From: Hyphomonadaceae bacterium UBA1849
GTDB taxonomy: Bacteria > Pseudomonadota > Alphaproteobacteria > Caulobacterales > Hyphomonadaceae
Length of the DNA: 64,000 nt
Assembly: GCA_002338565.1 (NCBI GenBank)
Contig: DDIN01000008.1
Span: forward strand, 554,167 to 618,166
Reading direction: 5' to 3'
Below, one piece after another: positions 25,392 to 34,509 of the stretch (position 1 is its first letter; every line of letters begins with the position of its first letter). The position numbers were made by a program, and so were the translations under genes. A model generated the notes under the pieces. That model saw only the letters and a list, made by a program, of their open reading frames with translations. It did no database searches and was not told the origin of the DNA.

Positions 25392-26396
25392 TCAGGCGAA
25401 ATGCTTGGAGAGCTTCAGCCCCTGCCCCTGATAGTTGGAGCCCTCAGTACCGTATGGCGCGCGCGGCAGCGCTGACATAGGCTCAAACACCAGACGCCCG
25501 ACCGGCTGGCCATGCTCGAGGATAAACGGCACGTCGCGGCCCCTCACTTCCAGCACAGCGCGGCCTGAAACGCCGTCACAGCCAAAGCCAGGATCAAAAA
25601 AGCCTGCATAATGAGCGCGAAATTCTCCGAGGTCCGGCGCAATCGGAGCCATCTCTGCGGCGCGATCAACCGGAATGGTTACAAACTCTTTCGAGGCGAG
25701 AATGTAGAATTCATCCGGATCAAGAATAAGCCGGCCATTGCGGGCAAATACCGGCTCCCAATAATCATCAATCCGGTGGCCACCCACTCTGGAGAGATCC
25801 AGCACGCGGGCATGACGACGGGCGCGATAGCCGATCAGACCATCCTGCAGCGGTTCCAGATGAATTGAAAAATCGAGTGAATTGGTCGGCGTGTGCTCAC
25901 CGGACCGAAACCGCATCTGAAGCAGCCGGTCACCGGGACGCGCCAGAACCGAATATGTCCGTGGACTGACTTCTGCGTAAAGCGGGCCATCATAGCCTTC
26001 CGGAATCCCGTCAAAGCGGGAAACGCCGTCTGCGATCAGGCGCACAAACACATCGATACGGCCTGTCGAGCTTTTCGGGTTGGCTGTCGCCGTCACGCCT
26101 TCAGGCAGAGACACATACTCCTGCAGCGGTACGAGATAGACACAGCCCGTCTCCAGAACTGCGCCATTGCTCAGATCGACCGTGTGCATGACGATGTCAT
26201 CTGTCAGGCACTCTTCGACTGTCCGCCCGTTCGGTAGGAAGCTAGCGCGCAGGCGATAGGCTTTCGTGCCAAGGCGCAGATCAATGCTCGCTGGCTGAAC
26301 TTGCAGCGGCGCGAACGGGGCGTCCGAGCGCACCATCCCGTTTGCAATGGCTGCTTCAATCTGATGATCTGCTAGAATGCCGTCTGGAAAACTCAC
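25392..26396 (-). CDS. dcd: 2'-deoxycytidine 5'-triphosphate deaminase (long alphaproteobacterial form)
   Basis: A dCTP deaminase of the two-domain type common in alphaproteobacteria, which converts dCTP to dUTP in thymidylate supply. Family signatures are GILADHQIEAAIANGMV, then QPASIDLRLGTKAYRL and a C-terminal repeat of the dUTPase-like fold with GFFDPGFGCDG. I favour the GTG at 26396, which gives MSFPDGILADHQ (334 residues) as in relatives; a TTG at 26429 would add 11 residues. It is divergent from metZ. Nucleotide supply also involves nrdA and nrdB elsewhere in the window, but they are not linked. Confidence 0.9.
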   Translation of the reverse strand: MSFPDGILADHQIEAAIANGMVRSDAPFAPLQVQPASIDLRLGTKAYRLRASFLPNGRTVEECLTDDIVMHTVDLSNGAVLETGCVYLVPLQEYVSLPEGVTATANPKSSTGRIDVFVRLIADGVSRFDGIPEGYDGPLYAEVSPRTYSVLARPGDRLLQMRFRSGEHTPTNSLDFSIHLEPLQDGLIGYRARRHARVLDLSRVGGHRIDDYWEPVFARNGRLILDPDEFYILASKEFVTIPVDRAAEMAPIAPDLGEFRAHYAGFFDPGFGCDGVSGRAVLEVRGRDVPFILEHGQPVGRLVFEPMSALPRAPYGTEGSNYQGQGLKLSKHFA

Positions 26397-26503
26397 TGTC
26401 AGGTCCGACTCGTTTATTATATACCTCAACCAACCTTCACCTTGACGACCGCCAAGGCAAGTCTCTATGCCCGCGCCTTGGAAATTGAAAAGGCTTTACG
26501 CTC

Positions 26504-27703
26504 ATGACCTCCGGTAACACGCCTAAATACCGCCCGGCGACAAATCTCGTCCATGGCGGCATAGAACGTACCCAATGGGGCGAGACATCAGAAGCGCTGA
26601 TTCTCACCTCTGGTTATATGTATGATTCTGCTGAACAGGCGCAGGCCCGAATGGCCGGAGAGATTCCGGGCTATGTCTATTCGCGTTACAACAACCCGAC
26701 CGTCGCCATGCTGGAAGAGCGTCTGCGCCTGATGGAAGGCGCTGAGGCCTGCCGCACTATGGCGTCCGGCATGGGCGCAATGTCGTCTCTTCTGTTCGCG
26801 CCTGTTCAGGCAGGTGACCGCGTTGTTGGCGCAAATGCGCTGTTCGGCTCGTGTCGCTGGCTGATCGCAAACCAGCTTCCAAAATTCGGTGTCGAGACAG
26901 AATTCGTCGACGGCATGGATATGGAAGCCTGGGAGCGCGCCCTCTCCAAGCCAACAAAGCTCGTGCTGGTGGAAAGCCCGGCCAACCCGCTGAACGACGC
27001 GGTCGACATCGCAGCTGTTGCAGAGCTCGCGCACAAGGCTGGCGCACAGCTCATCGTGGACAATGTGTTTGCGACCTCCATGCTGCAAAGCCCGTTCGAG
27101 CTTGGCGCTGACTGGGTCTTCTATTCCGGCACCAAACATATGGATGGCGGCGGCCGTGTTCTGGCGGGCGCTATTCTGGGCCCACAAAAGGATATGGAAG
27201 AGATTATCGACCCGTATATCCGTCACACAGGTCCATCGCTTTCGCCGTTCAACGCGTGGGTTGTTCTCAAAGGTCTTGAGAGCATGCCGCTGCGCGTTGC
27301 GAAACAGTCTGAAAATGCAGCAATCGTGGCTGATCGCATCGCAGACCATAAGGCTCTGCGCGCAATCCGTTATCCGGGCCGCAAGGATCACCCGCATTAC
27401 GACGTGCATGCAAAACAGATGAAATCTGGCGGCACAATGATGGCAATTTCACTGGCTGGCGGTCAGGAGGCGGCGTTCCGCTTCCTCAACGCACTTGAAC
27501 TTGTTGGCATTTCCAACAATCTCGGCGACGCGAAATCTCTGGCTTGCCACCCGTCCACCACAACACACCGCGCCGTTCCTGTCGAAGAGCAAGCGAGCAT
27601 GGGCCTTGATGCCTCATGGATTCGTATTTCGATCGGGCTTGAAGATGTCGAAGATCTGACGGAAGATTTCATCCGGGCACTGGATTCGGCACTAGGGGAG
27701 TAA
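26504..27703 (+). CDS. metZ: O-succinylhomoserine sulfhydrylase
   Basis: A 399-residue PLP enzyme of the Cys/Met metabolism family that makes homocysteine from O-succinylhomoserine and sulfide. It has SRYNNPTVAMLEERL, the PLP-phosphate region SGMGAMSSLL and the PLP Lys211 in YSGTKHMDG. The sequence follows MetZ more than cystathionine synthase or lyase, particularly LILTSGYMYDSAEQAQARM. It is divergent from dcd across a short gap and heads a tight cluster: apaG starts three bases after its stop. Confidence 0.95.
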   Translation: MTSGNTPKYRPATNLVHGGIERTQWGETSEALILTSGYMYDSAEQAQARMAGEIPGYVYSRYNNPTVAMLEERLRLMEGAEACRTMASGMGAMSSLLFAPVQAGDRVVGANALFGSCRWLIANQLPKFGVETEFVDGMDMEAWERALSKPTKLVLVESPANPLNDAVDIAAVAELAHKAGAQLIVDNVFATSMLQSPFELGADWVFYSGTKHMDGGGRVLAGAILGPQKDMEEIIDPYIRHTGPSLSPFNAWVVLKGLESMPLRVAKQSENAAIVADRIADHKALRAIRYPGRKDHPHYDVHAKQMKSGGTMMAISLAGGQEAAFRFLNALELVGISNNLGDAKSLACHPSTTTHRAVPVEEQASMGLDASWIRISIGLEDVEDLTEDFIRALDSALGE

Positions 27704-27706
27704 GCC

Positions 27707-28126
27707 ATGAACTTTGAGGATGACGCGGTCTTCCCTTATGAGGCGGAGACCTGGGGTGTCATGGTGCGCGTCTTCCCGGAATACGTGGACGACGAATCCA
27801 GCCCTGAGCACAATGAATATCTCTGGCGTTACACGGTTCAGATCGAAAACAATGTCGATCATACCATCCAGCTTGTGAACCGGCATTGGGAAATCACCGA
27901 TGCACGCGGCCGCCGTCAGGTGGTCGATGGCGAAGGCGTTGTCGGTGAAAAGCCTGTGCTCGCGCCAGGTGAGAGCTTTGTCTATGTGTCCGGCTGCCCG
28001 CTAAACGAACCGTCTGGCGTTATGGTTGGACGCTATGGAATGCGCCGCGAAGATGGTATCGAGTTTGATGTGACCATTCCGGCCTTCTCGCTCGACAGCC
28101 CTCACGAGACTGCCCGCCGCAATTAA
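27707..28126 (+). CDS. apaG: ApaG domain protein
   Basis: A 139-residue ApaG (DUF525) protein with a fibronectin-like beta fold. Characteristic segments are YTVQIENNVDHTIQLVNRHW, ITDARGRRQVVDGEGVVGE, and GVMVGRYGM. ApaG in enterobacteria is linked to Co/Mg efflux and diadenosine tetraphosphate phenotypes, but the biochemical role is unsettled. It lies between metZ (3-base gap) and trkH (15-base gap), so all three are probably one operon. Confidence 0.95.
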   Translation: MNFEDDAVFPYEAETWGVMVRVFPEYVDDESSPEHNEYLWRYTVQIENNVDHTIQLVNRHWEITDARGRRQVVDGEGVVGEKPVLAPGESFVYVSGCPLNEPSGVMVGRYGMRREDGIEFDVTIPAFSLDSPHETARRN

Positions 28127-28141
28127 AGGCGCCTTCGCAGC

Positions 28142-29593
28142 ATGCAGCTACAGCCAATCCTCTCTGCTCTGGGAAAGCTCCTAATGCTCACAGGCGGGGC
28201 GATGGTGCCATGCGCCATTGTGGACGTTTTTTCCGGCATTGAGACATGGGGTGTGTTTGGTCTCGCCGCATTCGTGCTTTTTGGTATTGGCGCCATTATC
28301 GCGATCGCCTCAGGCAGCGAAAAACCGAGGACCGGCCCGCGCGAGGCCTTCCTCTTAACCGCGCTTGTCTGGGTCGTGCTGCCGCTTGCGGCGGCCTTCC
28401 CGTTTCTCGCGCTCGGCTTCAGCTTCACCGATGCCGTTTTCGAGACCGTATCCGGCCTGACCACGACCGGCGCGACCATCATGACCGGGCTCGACAATGA
28501 ACAGCGAGGGCTTTTGCTCTGGCGGTCCATTCTGCAATGGATTGGCGGGGTTGGCATTATCGTGACAGCAATTGCCATCATGCCGATGCTGCGAGTTGGT
28601 GGTATGCAGCTGTTTCAGGCCGAATCCTCAGATGTCTCGGGCCGCTTCCTGCCACACGTCGCCGAAATCGCGAGCCAGATTGTCTGGCTGTATATCGGCC
28701 TCACCGTGCTGTGCGGTATTTGCTATGTCTTCGCCGGCATGGGCACGTTCGATGCGGTAAACCATGCCATGACGACCATGGCCGCGGGCGGGTTTTCAAC
28801 CTCTGACTCCTCCATGGGCAAGTTTGCAGATTCACGCATTATCGAGGTCTGTATCGTCTTCATGTTCGTGGCGGGCCTGCCATTCGGAACCATGGTTCTG
28901 ATGATGCATGGGCGTGTCAGAAACCTCTGGAAGGACCCGCAGCCACGCTTCTATCTGATGATCGTCGTGGTGGCCGTCGCCATACTTTATATCTGCGTCC
29001 GCTTCCATCCGCAGACGGCCTTCATCCGGTATGACGAGCATCTGTTCCGGGATACGGTCTTCAGCGTTATCTCAGTCCTTACTGGCACAGGATACGCCTC
29101 CACCGATTATGGCCAATGGGGCAGCCTGCCAGAGATTGTGTTCTTCACCCTGATGTTCCTTGGCGGCTGCGCAGGATCTGCGGCGTGTGGCATGAACGTG
29201 TTCCGCGTCGAAATCCTCTTGCGCACCATCTGGACCTATACGCGCCAGATGCTCAGCCCGAACCGGATTATGGTGGTGCGTTATGCGGGCCAGCCTGTGC
29301 GCGACGACGTGCTTCTGTCGGTGATGATTTTCATCTTCCTCTATCTGTTCGTCTTCTCGGTTTCGACCGTTCTCTTGTCCCTCACCGGCCTTGATACGAT
29401 CTCATCCCTGTCAGCGGCTGCGACGTCTATCTCAAACGTTGGCCCAGGTCTTGGCCCTATCTTCGGGCCATCGGGCACATTCCAGGACCTTGAGCCGTTC
29501 GCGAAATGGGTCTGCTCGATCAATATGATATTCGGACGCCTCGAACTTCTGACGATCTTCGTCGTTCTGACCCCGCGCTTCTGGCAATACTAA
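28142..29593 (+). CDS. trkH: TrkH-type potassium uptake membrane subunit
   Basis: A 483-residue integral membrane protein with about ten hydrophobic segments and four pore-loop repeats, including ETVSGLTTTGATIM, TTMAAGGFST, LTGTGYASTDYG and TSISNVGPGLG. These Gly-containing loops form the K+ filter in Trk/Ktr/HKT channels. Its partner TrkA, the cytoplasmic NAD-binding subunit, is not encoded nearby. It is the last gene of the metZ-apaG-trkH cluster. Confidence 0.95.
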   Translation: MQLQPILSALGKLLMLTGGAMVPCAIVDVFSGIETWGVFGLAAFVLFGIGAIIAIASGSEKPRTGPREAFLLTALVWVVLPLAAAFPFLALGFSFTDAVFETVSGLTTTGATIMTGLDNEQRGLLLWRSILQWIGGVGIIVTAIAIMPMLRVGGMQLFQAESSDVSGRFLPHVAEIASQIVWLYIGLTVLCGICYVFAGMGTFDAVNHAMTTMAAGGFSTSDSSMGKFADSRIIEVCIVFMFVAGLPFGTMVLMMHGRVRNLWKDPQPRFYLMIVVVAVAILYICVRFHPQTAFIRYDEHLFRDTVFSVISVLTGTGYASTDYGQWGSLPEIVFFTLMFLGGCAGSAACGMNVFRVEILLRTIWTYTRQMLSPNRIMVVRYAGQPVRDDVLLSVMIFIFLYLFVFSVSTVLLSLTGLDTISSLSAAATSISNVGPGLGPIFGPSGTFQDLEPFAKWVCSINMIFGRLELLTIFVVLTPRFWQY

Positions 29594-29670
29594 GGGCCAC
29601 CCCCTTCACCTCACCGCCGTTTTGAGGCATGTGACTGCGCAAACATACCAATCAACAGAAGGTTCGCCTC

Positions 29671-30522
29671 ATGAGCACCCTTTCCCTTGAAAAATACGGC
29701 ATCTCCATTGGCGAAGGTCACCCGCTTGTCGTGATGGCAGGGCTGAACGTTCTGGAAAATGAAGAGCTGGCGATGACGGTCGGCGCGCACCTTAAAGCCG
29801 TGTGCGAGAAGCTCGGCCTGCCTTACATTTTCAAGGCAAGCTGGGACAAAGCGAACCGCTCTTCCATCACATCCTATCGCGGCCCGGGTCTTCAGGACGG
29901 TCTTGAAATCCTTTCCAAGGTGAAGGCTGAACTCGGCACACCAGTTGTCACTGACTATCACGAGATGGGTCAGGCAGAGACGGTCTGCGAAGTCGCCGAA
30001 GTTCTGCAGGTTCCTGCTTTCCTTTGCCGCCAGACCGACCTCGTCGTTGAGGGCGCGCAGGCGGTAGAAGCCGCAGGCGGCTGGCTGCATGTGAAGAAAG
30101 CCCAGTTCCTTGCGCCATGGGATTGCAAAAACATCATCACCAAAGTTGGCGAAGTCACGAAGAATAACCCGACGCTTCTGTGTGAACGCGGCGCAAGCTT
30201 CGGTTACAACAACCTCGTCGTCGACATGCTCGGCATTCCGGCGATGAAGGCGCTCGGCGTACCTGTTACGATTGATGCGACCCATGCTGTTCAGCTTCCG
30301 GGCGCAGACCCGCGCACAGCGGGCGGGTCTACAGGCGGCCGGCGCGAGGGCGTTCCAATCATTGCTAAATCAGCGGTCGCTGCTGGCGCGGATGGTGTCT
30401 TCCTTGAGTTCCACACCGACCCAGACAAAGCGCTTTGCGATGGCCCGAGCTGCCTGCCGCTTGATGCTGCAGAAGGTCTGCTCTCCCAGCTGAAAGCCAT
30501 CCACGAACTGGTTCGCAGCTAG
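29671..30522 (+). CDS. kdsA: 3-deoxy-D-manno-octulosonate 8-phosphate synthase
   Basis: A 283-residue aldolase-type enzyme that condenses PEP with arabinose 5-phosphate to give KDO-8-P for lipopolysaccharide inner core. Signatures are VMAGLNVLENEELAM, then FKASWDKANRSS and KNNPTLLCERGASFGYNNLVVDM; DATHAVQLPG contains metal or substrate residues. CERGASFGY resembles metal-dependent KdsA, but the loop Cys/Asn assignment should be checked by alignment. It follows trkH by 77 bases. Confidence 0.96.
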   Translation: MSTLSLEKYGISIGEGHPLVVMAGLNVLENEELAMTVGAHLKAVCEKLGLPYIFKASWDKANRSSITSYRGPGLQDGLEILSKVKAELGTPVVTDYHEMGQAETVCEVAEVLQVPAFLCRQTDLVVEGAQAVEAAGGWLHVKKAQFLAPWDCKNIITKVGEVTKNNPTLLCERGASFGYNNLVVDMLGIPAMKALGVPVTIDATHAVQLPGADPRTAGGSTGGRREGVPIIAKSAVAAGADGVFLEFHTDPDKALCDGPSCLPLDAAEGLLSQLKAIHELVRS

Positions 30523-30589
30523 CGCAATTGTTCTGCTGCGCTGTCAAACGGGCGGTCAACCGAACCACAATCAGAGTGACGTCTTTCCC

Positions 30590-31387
30590 GTGAAGCCTAA
30601 TCTCTTCGACACATTGTTCTCATGCGCCATTTCAGTACTCGGCGTGGGCGTTGGTGTTTTCGTTGGGTATCTCGGGGTATCCATGGCAGCGTCCACGAAG
30701 GCGGATGCGTCTGGCTGGGTGCTTCCGATTATTTTCCTTACTGCGTCAGTTGGCACAATTATCTGGTTCGCAAAGGATATTTTGAAGACAACCTCAAACC
30801 TGAAAAGCACTGAATCGCCTGCGTCTGATCCGACGCTGGTCTGGGCGGAGGACCTCAAAACGCTCCAATCTCAGATCCGGCAACTTGAACTCGCCGGAAT
30901 AAGTATGGCGCCGGGCCGCAGCGTCGACGAACTCATCGGCCATCTCGATCGTCGCCGTTATCTTGAAGATCCGTATGGCGAATTGCTTGCAGTTTATGCT
31001 GAAGGCATTTCAGATCAGGGTTGGAATTTTGACTTTGAAGCCCTTTCAGGCCCGGGTGATTATGCAGCGGCGCTACAGCCAATTGTAGACATTGTTAGAC
31101 AGCCAGACCTTGTTACAGACCTCTCCGACGATTTTGATATCCGCAAACAAACCTGCACGGTGAGCTATACAATCAACGGCCAGTCCAGAGAACTTACGGC
31201 GCGGGTTAATAACGACTGGGTCGATGAAAACCTGATGTCAGATTTTCTGGCCGATCTGGAAACACATGCGGCGGGAGATGGTCATTTTTGTTTCCTGGAA
31301 ACCGGCGGTGACTATACGCTATTTTTTGTGTCCAACGGTGTCGTAGAAGCGGTGAATAAATTGCGTCCGGGCGCGATCACGCCCTGA
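30590..31387 (+). CDS. Membrane-anchored hypothetical protein
   Basis: A 265-residue protein with GTG start and two N-terminal membrane segments (about 8-32 and 42-62), followed by a cytoplasmic or periplasmic region of about 200 residues. I recognise no domain. The C-terminal part (CTVSYTINGQSRELTARVNNDW ending in GDYTLFFVSN) reads as a beta-rich domain. It follows kdsA by 67 bases and is probably independent of LPS synthesis. Confidence 0.7.
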   Translation: MKPNLFDTLFSCAISVLGVGVGVFVGYLGVSMAASTKADASGWVLPIIFLTASVGTIIWFAKDILKTTSNLKSTESPASDPTLVWAEDLKTLQSQIRQLELAGISMAPGRSVDELIGHLDRRRYLEDPYGELLAVYAEGISDQGWNFDFEALSGPGDYAAALQPIVDIVRQPDLVTDLSDDFDIRKQTCTVSYTINGQSRELTARVNNDWVDENLMSDFLADLETHAAGDGHFCFLETGGDYTLFFVSNGVVEAVNKLRPGAITP

Positions 31388-31495
31388 TCGAGCGCTAACT
31401 GAATGTCGCGGTCCGTCACGAATTGCTCTCGTCTTTTTCGTTCGATGATCCGCATGCGCCGCAGGCTCGTAATAAAGGAATAAACAGGAGGCCCT

Positions 31496-32065
31496 ATGCG
31501 CTTTTCCTTTCTGATCCTGCTGGCAGCTTTGATTGCCGGACTACCTGTGAGAGCCGATACGATGACCTGCACGACGCTCGTGGAGCACACAGAAGCGGAC
31601 ACGCAAAATCCGTGGCAAATCGTGAATGATAATGTCATGGGTGGGCGATCATCTGGCGGCTCTGCACTTCAGGACGGCGCTCTGGTTTTCGTCGGCAGCA
31701 CGAACACAAATGGTGGTGGGTTCAGCTCACTCAGGCTGGATGTACCGCGCGGCGCAATGGCGGGGGCGCAGGAACTGCGCGTCCACATGAAACGCGATGC
31801 CCGCGCCTACTCCATCACCTTGCGCACGAATGCGCGGTCATTTGGACGCCGCATAGCCTTTCGAGGTCCGATTGAAGGCGCACCAGAAGGCGAATGGGGC
31901 ACGGGCGTTCTGAACCTTTCCAATCTGGAAGCCTCCATCTGGGGACGCAAACTGCCCAATGCGGTATTCGATGCGAGCGAAGTCGTGGAGATCGGGCTGA
32001 TCATTTATGACGGCGAAGATGGCCCCTTCGAAATGCAGCTCTCACGCATTGAGGCGTGCAGCTAG
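31496..32065 (+). CDS. Exported CIA30-family protein
   Basis: A 189-residue protein with a signal peptide (MRFSFLILLAALIAGLPVRA) and a CIA30 domain. The family motif WQIVNDNVMGGRSSGG sits at about residue 40, and the domain continues as a beta sandwich with GGFSSLRLD and FGRRIAFRG. CIA30 is named after a mitochondrial complex I assembly factor; bacterial exported members have unknown roles, possibly carbohydrate binding. GGAGG precedes the ATG. Confidence 0.88.
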   Translation: MRFSFLILLAALIAGLPVRADTMTCTTLVEHTEADTQNPWQIVNDNVMGGRSSGGSALQDGALVFVGSTNTNGGGFSSLRLDVPRGAMAGAQELRVHMKRDARAYSITLRTNARSFGRRIAFRGPIEGAPEGEWGTGVLNLSNLEASIWGRKLPNAVFDASEVVEIGLIIYDGEDGPFEMQLSRIEACS

Positions 32066-32085
32066 GCAACGATAGGTTGCCGTCA

Positions 32086-32430
32086 TCAAGTCAGTTCGCC
32101 TTCAACGGCCTTTGTCCAGCCGATATAAACGCTATCGCCCGCTTCGATGACCGGGCGTTTGATCAGCGTTGGATTGGCAATCAGCAGGCCGGAGACTTCG
32201 TCTGTTTCAGCTTTTGCTTTGTCATCGTCGGAAAGACCGCGCCATGTTGTGGAGCGGTTATTGACGAGCGCCTTGGCACCAGCCGCATCCAGCCAGCCCG
32301 GCACCTTGGCGGCTAGATCAGCCTCAGCGCGGATATCGACAAAGCTCACCTGTTTGCCCGCAGCTTCAAGGCTTTTCAGCGCCTTCTTGCAGGTATCGCA
32401 GTTTTTCAGACCGTAAAGCGTCAGAGACAT
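32086..32430 (-). CDS. ArsC/Spx-family thioredoxin-fold protein
   Basis: A 114-residue member of the ArsC/YffB/Spx family. It begins MSLTLYGLKNCDTCKKALK with a CDTC redox motif and continues with the Arg/Pro-containing core TLIKRPVIE. The sequence is closer to YffB-type proteins than to genuine arsenate reductases; no ars genes are near. It is convergent with the CIA30 gene. Confidence 0.88.
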   Translation of the reverse strand: MSLTLYGLKNCDTCKKALKSLEAAGKQVSFVDIRAEADLAAKVPGWLDAAGAKALVNNRSTTWRGLSDDDKAKAETDEVSGLLIANPTLIKRPVIEAGDSVYIGWTKAVEGELT

Positions 32431-32637
32431 CGTGCCCTCGTAAAATCAGCGCTCATACGAGCGGTTTCAAATTGCTGCGTCTAGTTCGCGTGATTCACAT
32501 TCGCAGAACAACTCTGCCTGCCTCATGAGTTCACATTTCAGCGAATAGCCGAAGTGCCGCGGCAAGGAGCAATCGACAAGCTGCGCCGACCTGTTAATCT
32601 ACTTCTCGATACTTACAAAATACTCGGGGAGAAAAGC

Positions 32638-34437
32638 ATGATCGGCTTTCTGGACACGATCAAACGTGAATGGATTTACATCACGAATGTCCGAAAAGCG
32701 CTGAAGCGCGCGGCTATGTATCAGCCGGACGATCCGGTTGGTCTGGCAGATGTACTCGAAGAAAAGTTCGATAAGCACAAAGACAATGTCGCAATCCGTT
32801 TCGAGGATAAAATCTACACCTATCGCGAACTTGAAGAACGCGCGAACCAGTACGCTCACTGGGCAATAGGTCAGGGCTTCAAGGCCGGTGATACCGTCGC
32901 CCTCTTCATGGACAACAAGCCTGACTGTATCGCCTTCTGGGTGGGTATGGCGAAAGTCGGCATCGTCACAGCCCTTATCAATAACCAGCTTCAGGGCGCA
33001 GGCCTTGCCCATTGTGTTTCCATTTCCAACGCCCGCGCCATTGTTATGGGCCCGGAACAGGAAGAGCTGTACGCCAGCGCAAAAGAGCAGCTGGGCGAGG
33101 ATATCGTCCCGTGGAGCCTTGATTGCACCCTTGCAGGTGTCTCATCGATTGATCCGCTGCTGGCCGACCTGCCCGTTACACGTCCGGATCGTTCACACCG
33201 TGCTGAAATTCGTGGCCGCGACACATGCCTCTATGTCTACACATCGGGCACAACGGGCCTGCCAAAGGCGGCGAAACTCACTCAGGTCCGCGTGCTCGGC
33301 ATGCTCGGCGCATTTGTGGATTCTGTCGGCATTACAGAGCGCGACCGCATTTATGTGACCCTGCCGCTTTACCACGCGACGGGCGGGCTTTGCGGCGTCG
33401 GTCAGGCGCTGACAACCGGCGCGACGCTCATTCTCGCACGCAAATTCTCCGCGTCGAACTTCTGGGATGATGCGGTCAAGCATAAGGCGACATCCTTTGC
33501 CTATATTGGCGAGCTGTGCCGTTATCTGGTGAAGACAGATCCGCATCCCTTGGAACGTCAGCACACCATCCGCAAAGGCTTCGGCAATGGCCTGCGCGCA
33601 GAGGTCTGGGAGAAGTTCGTCGAGCGGTTCAACATTCCGCATCTGGTTGAGTTTTATGGATCGACCGAAGGCAATGTGAGCTTCTCAAACTTCGACGGAA
33701 AGATCGGCGCGGTCGGCCGCCTGCCGGGCTATATGCGCGACAAGATCAAAACCCGCATTGTGAAATTCGACATTGCCGAAGAAAAACCGATCCGCGGCGA
33801 AGACGGCTTCTGCATCGAAACCGATATCGACGAAGCCGGCGAAGCGATTGGTGAGATCGCCGATGCGCCGCGTCAGCGTTTTGACGGCTATCACGACCCG
33901 AAACAGACCGAGAAGAAAATCCTGCGGGACGTATTCGTGCCAGGCGATATGTGGTTCCGCACAGGCGACCTGATGAAGCGCGACGAGCATGATTACATCT
34001 ATTTCGTCGACCGGATTGGCGACACTTTCCGCTGGAAGGGGGAGAACGTCTCCACCAACGAAGTCGGTGAAGCGCTTTCCAGCTTTGATGATCTGGAGCT
34101 TCCAAACGTTTATGGCGTTGCGATGCCGGAAACCGATGGTCGCGCTGGCATGGCAGGCGTGAACCTGAAGCCGGGACGCAGCTTTGACGGCAAGGCACTG
34201 GCGGCGCATGTTGACCAGCAACTGCCTGTCTATGCCCGCCCGATTTTCATCCGTATCCAGCCGGAGCCGGAGACCACCGGCACGCTGAAATATCGCAAGG
34301 TGGACCTCGTCAAACAGGGCTATGACATCAGCCAGATCGATGATCCGGTTTATGTACGTCTGCCGGGGTCTGACACGTATGAGCCGCTCACTGCCGAAAT
34401 CGTGGACGACATCAATTCCGGCAAAGTGCGCTTCTGA
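32638..34437 (+). CDS. Long-chain acyl-CoA synthetase, FATP-like
   Basis: A 599-residue adenylate-forming enzyme that activates fatty acids or related carboxylates with ATP and CoA. AMP-binding motifs include YVYTSGTTGLPKAAKLTQ, EFYGSTEGNVSF and WFRTGDLMKRDEHDYIYFVDR, with GDTFRWKGENVSTNEV near the C-terminus and a LKYRKVDLV catalytic Lys region. The long N-terminus and the KGENVSTNE sequence match the very-long-chain/FATP branch. GGGGAG precedes ATG 32638. A bidirectional terminator separates it from convergent phoA. Confidence 0.94.
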   Translation: MIGFLDTIKREWIYITNVRKALKRAAMYQPDDPVGLADVLEEKFDKHKDNVAIRFEDKIYTYRELEERANQYAHWAIGQGFKAGDTVALFMDNKPDCIAFWVGMAKVGIVTALINNQLQGAGLAHCVSISNARAIVMGPEQEELYASAKEQLGEDIVPWSLDCTLAGVSSIDPLLADLPVTRPDRSHRAEIRGRDTCLYVYTSGTTGLPKAAKLTQVRVLGMLGAFVDSVGITERDRIYVTLPLYHATGGLCGVGQALTTGATLILARKFSASNFWDDAVKHKATSFAYIGELCRYLVKTDPHPLERQHTIRKGFGNGLRAEVWEKFVERFNIPHLVEFYGSTEGNVSFSNFDGKIGAVGRLPGYMRDKIKTRIVKFDIAEEKPIRGEDGFCIETDIDEAGEAIGEIADAPRQRFDGYHDPKQTEKKILRDVFVPGDMWFRTGDLMKRDEHDYIYFVDRIGDTFRWKGENVSTNEVGEALSSFDDLELPNVYGVAMPETDGRAGMAGVNLKPGRSFDGKALAAHVDQQLPVYARPIFIRIQPEPETTGTLKYRKVDLVKQGYDISQIDDPVYVRLPGSDTYEPLTAEIVDDINSGKVRF

Positions 34438-34457
34438 TTTTCAGAGGCACCGAATAC

Positions 34458-34490
34458 AAAAAAAGGGCAGGCTTAACGGCCTGCCCTTTT
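34458..34490. terminator. Bidirectional terminator between acyl-CoA synthetase and phoA
   Basis: Perfect 8-bp stem GGGCAGGC/GCCTGCCC with a six-base loop, an A7 run before and a T4 run after. It suits both convergent genes. Confidence 0.9.
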
Positions 34491-34509
34491 CAATTCGATT
34501 GATAACAAT

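Noticed and set aside
26452..26481. Possible SAM riboswitch before metZ
   Set aside because: A CCAAGGC/GCCTTGG stem is present, but I could not match the conserved core of the SAM-II or other SAM classes. It may just be a leader hairpin.
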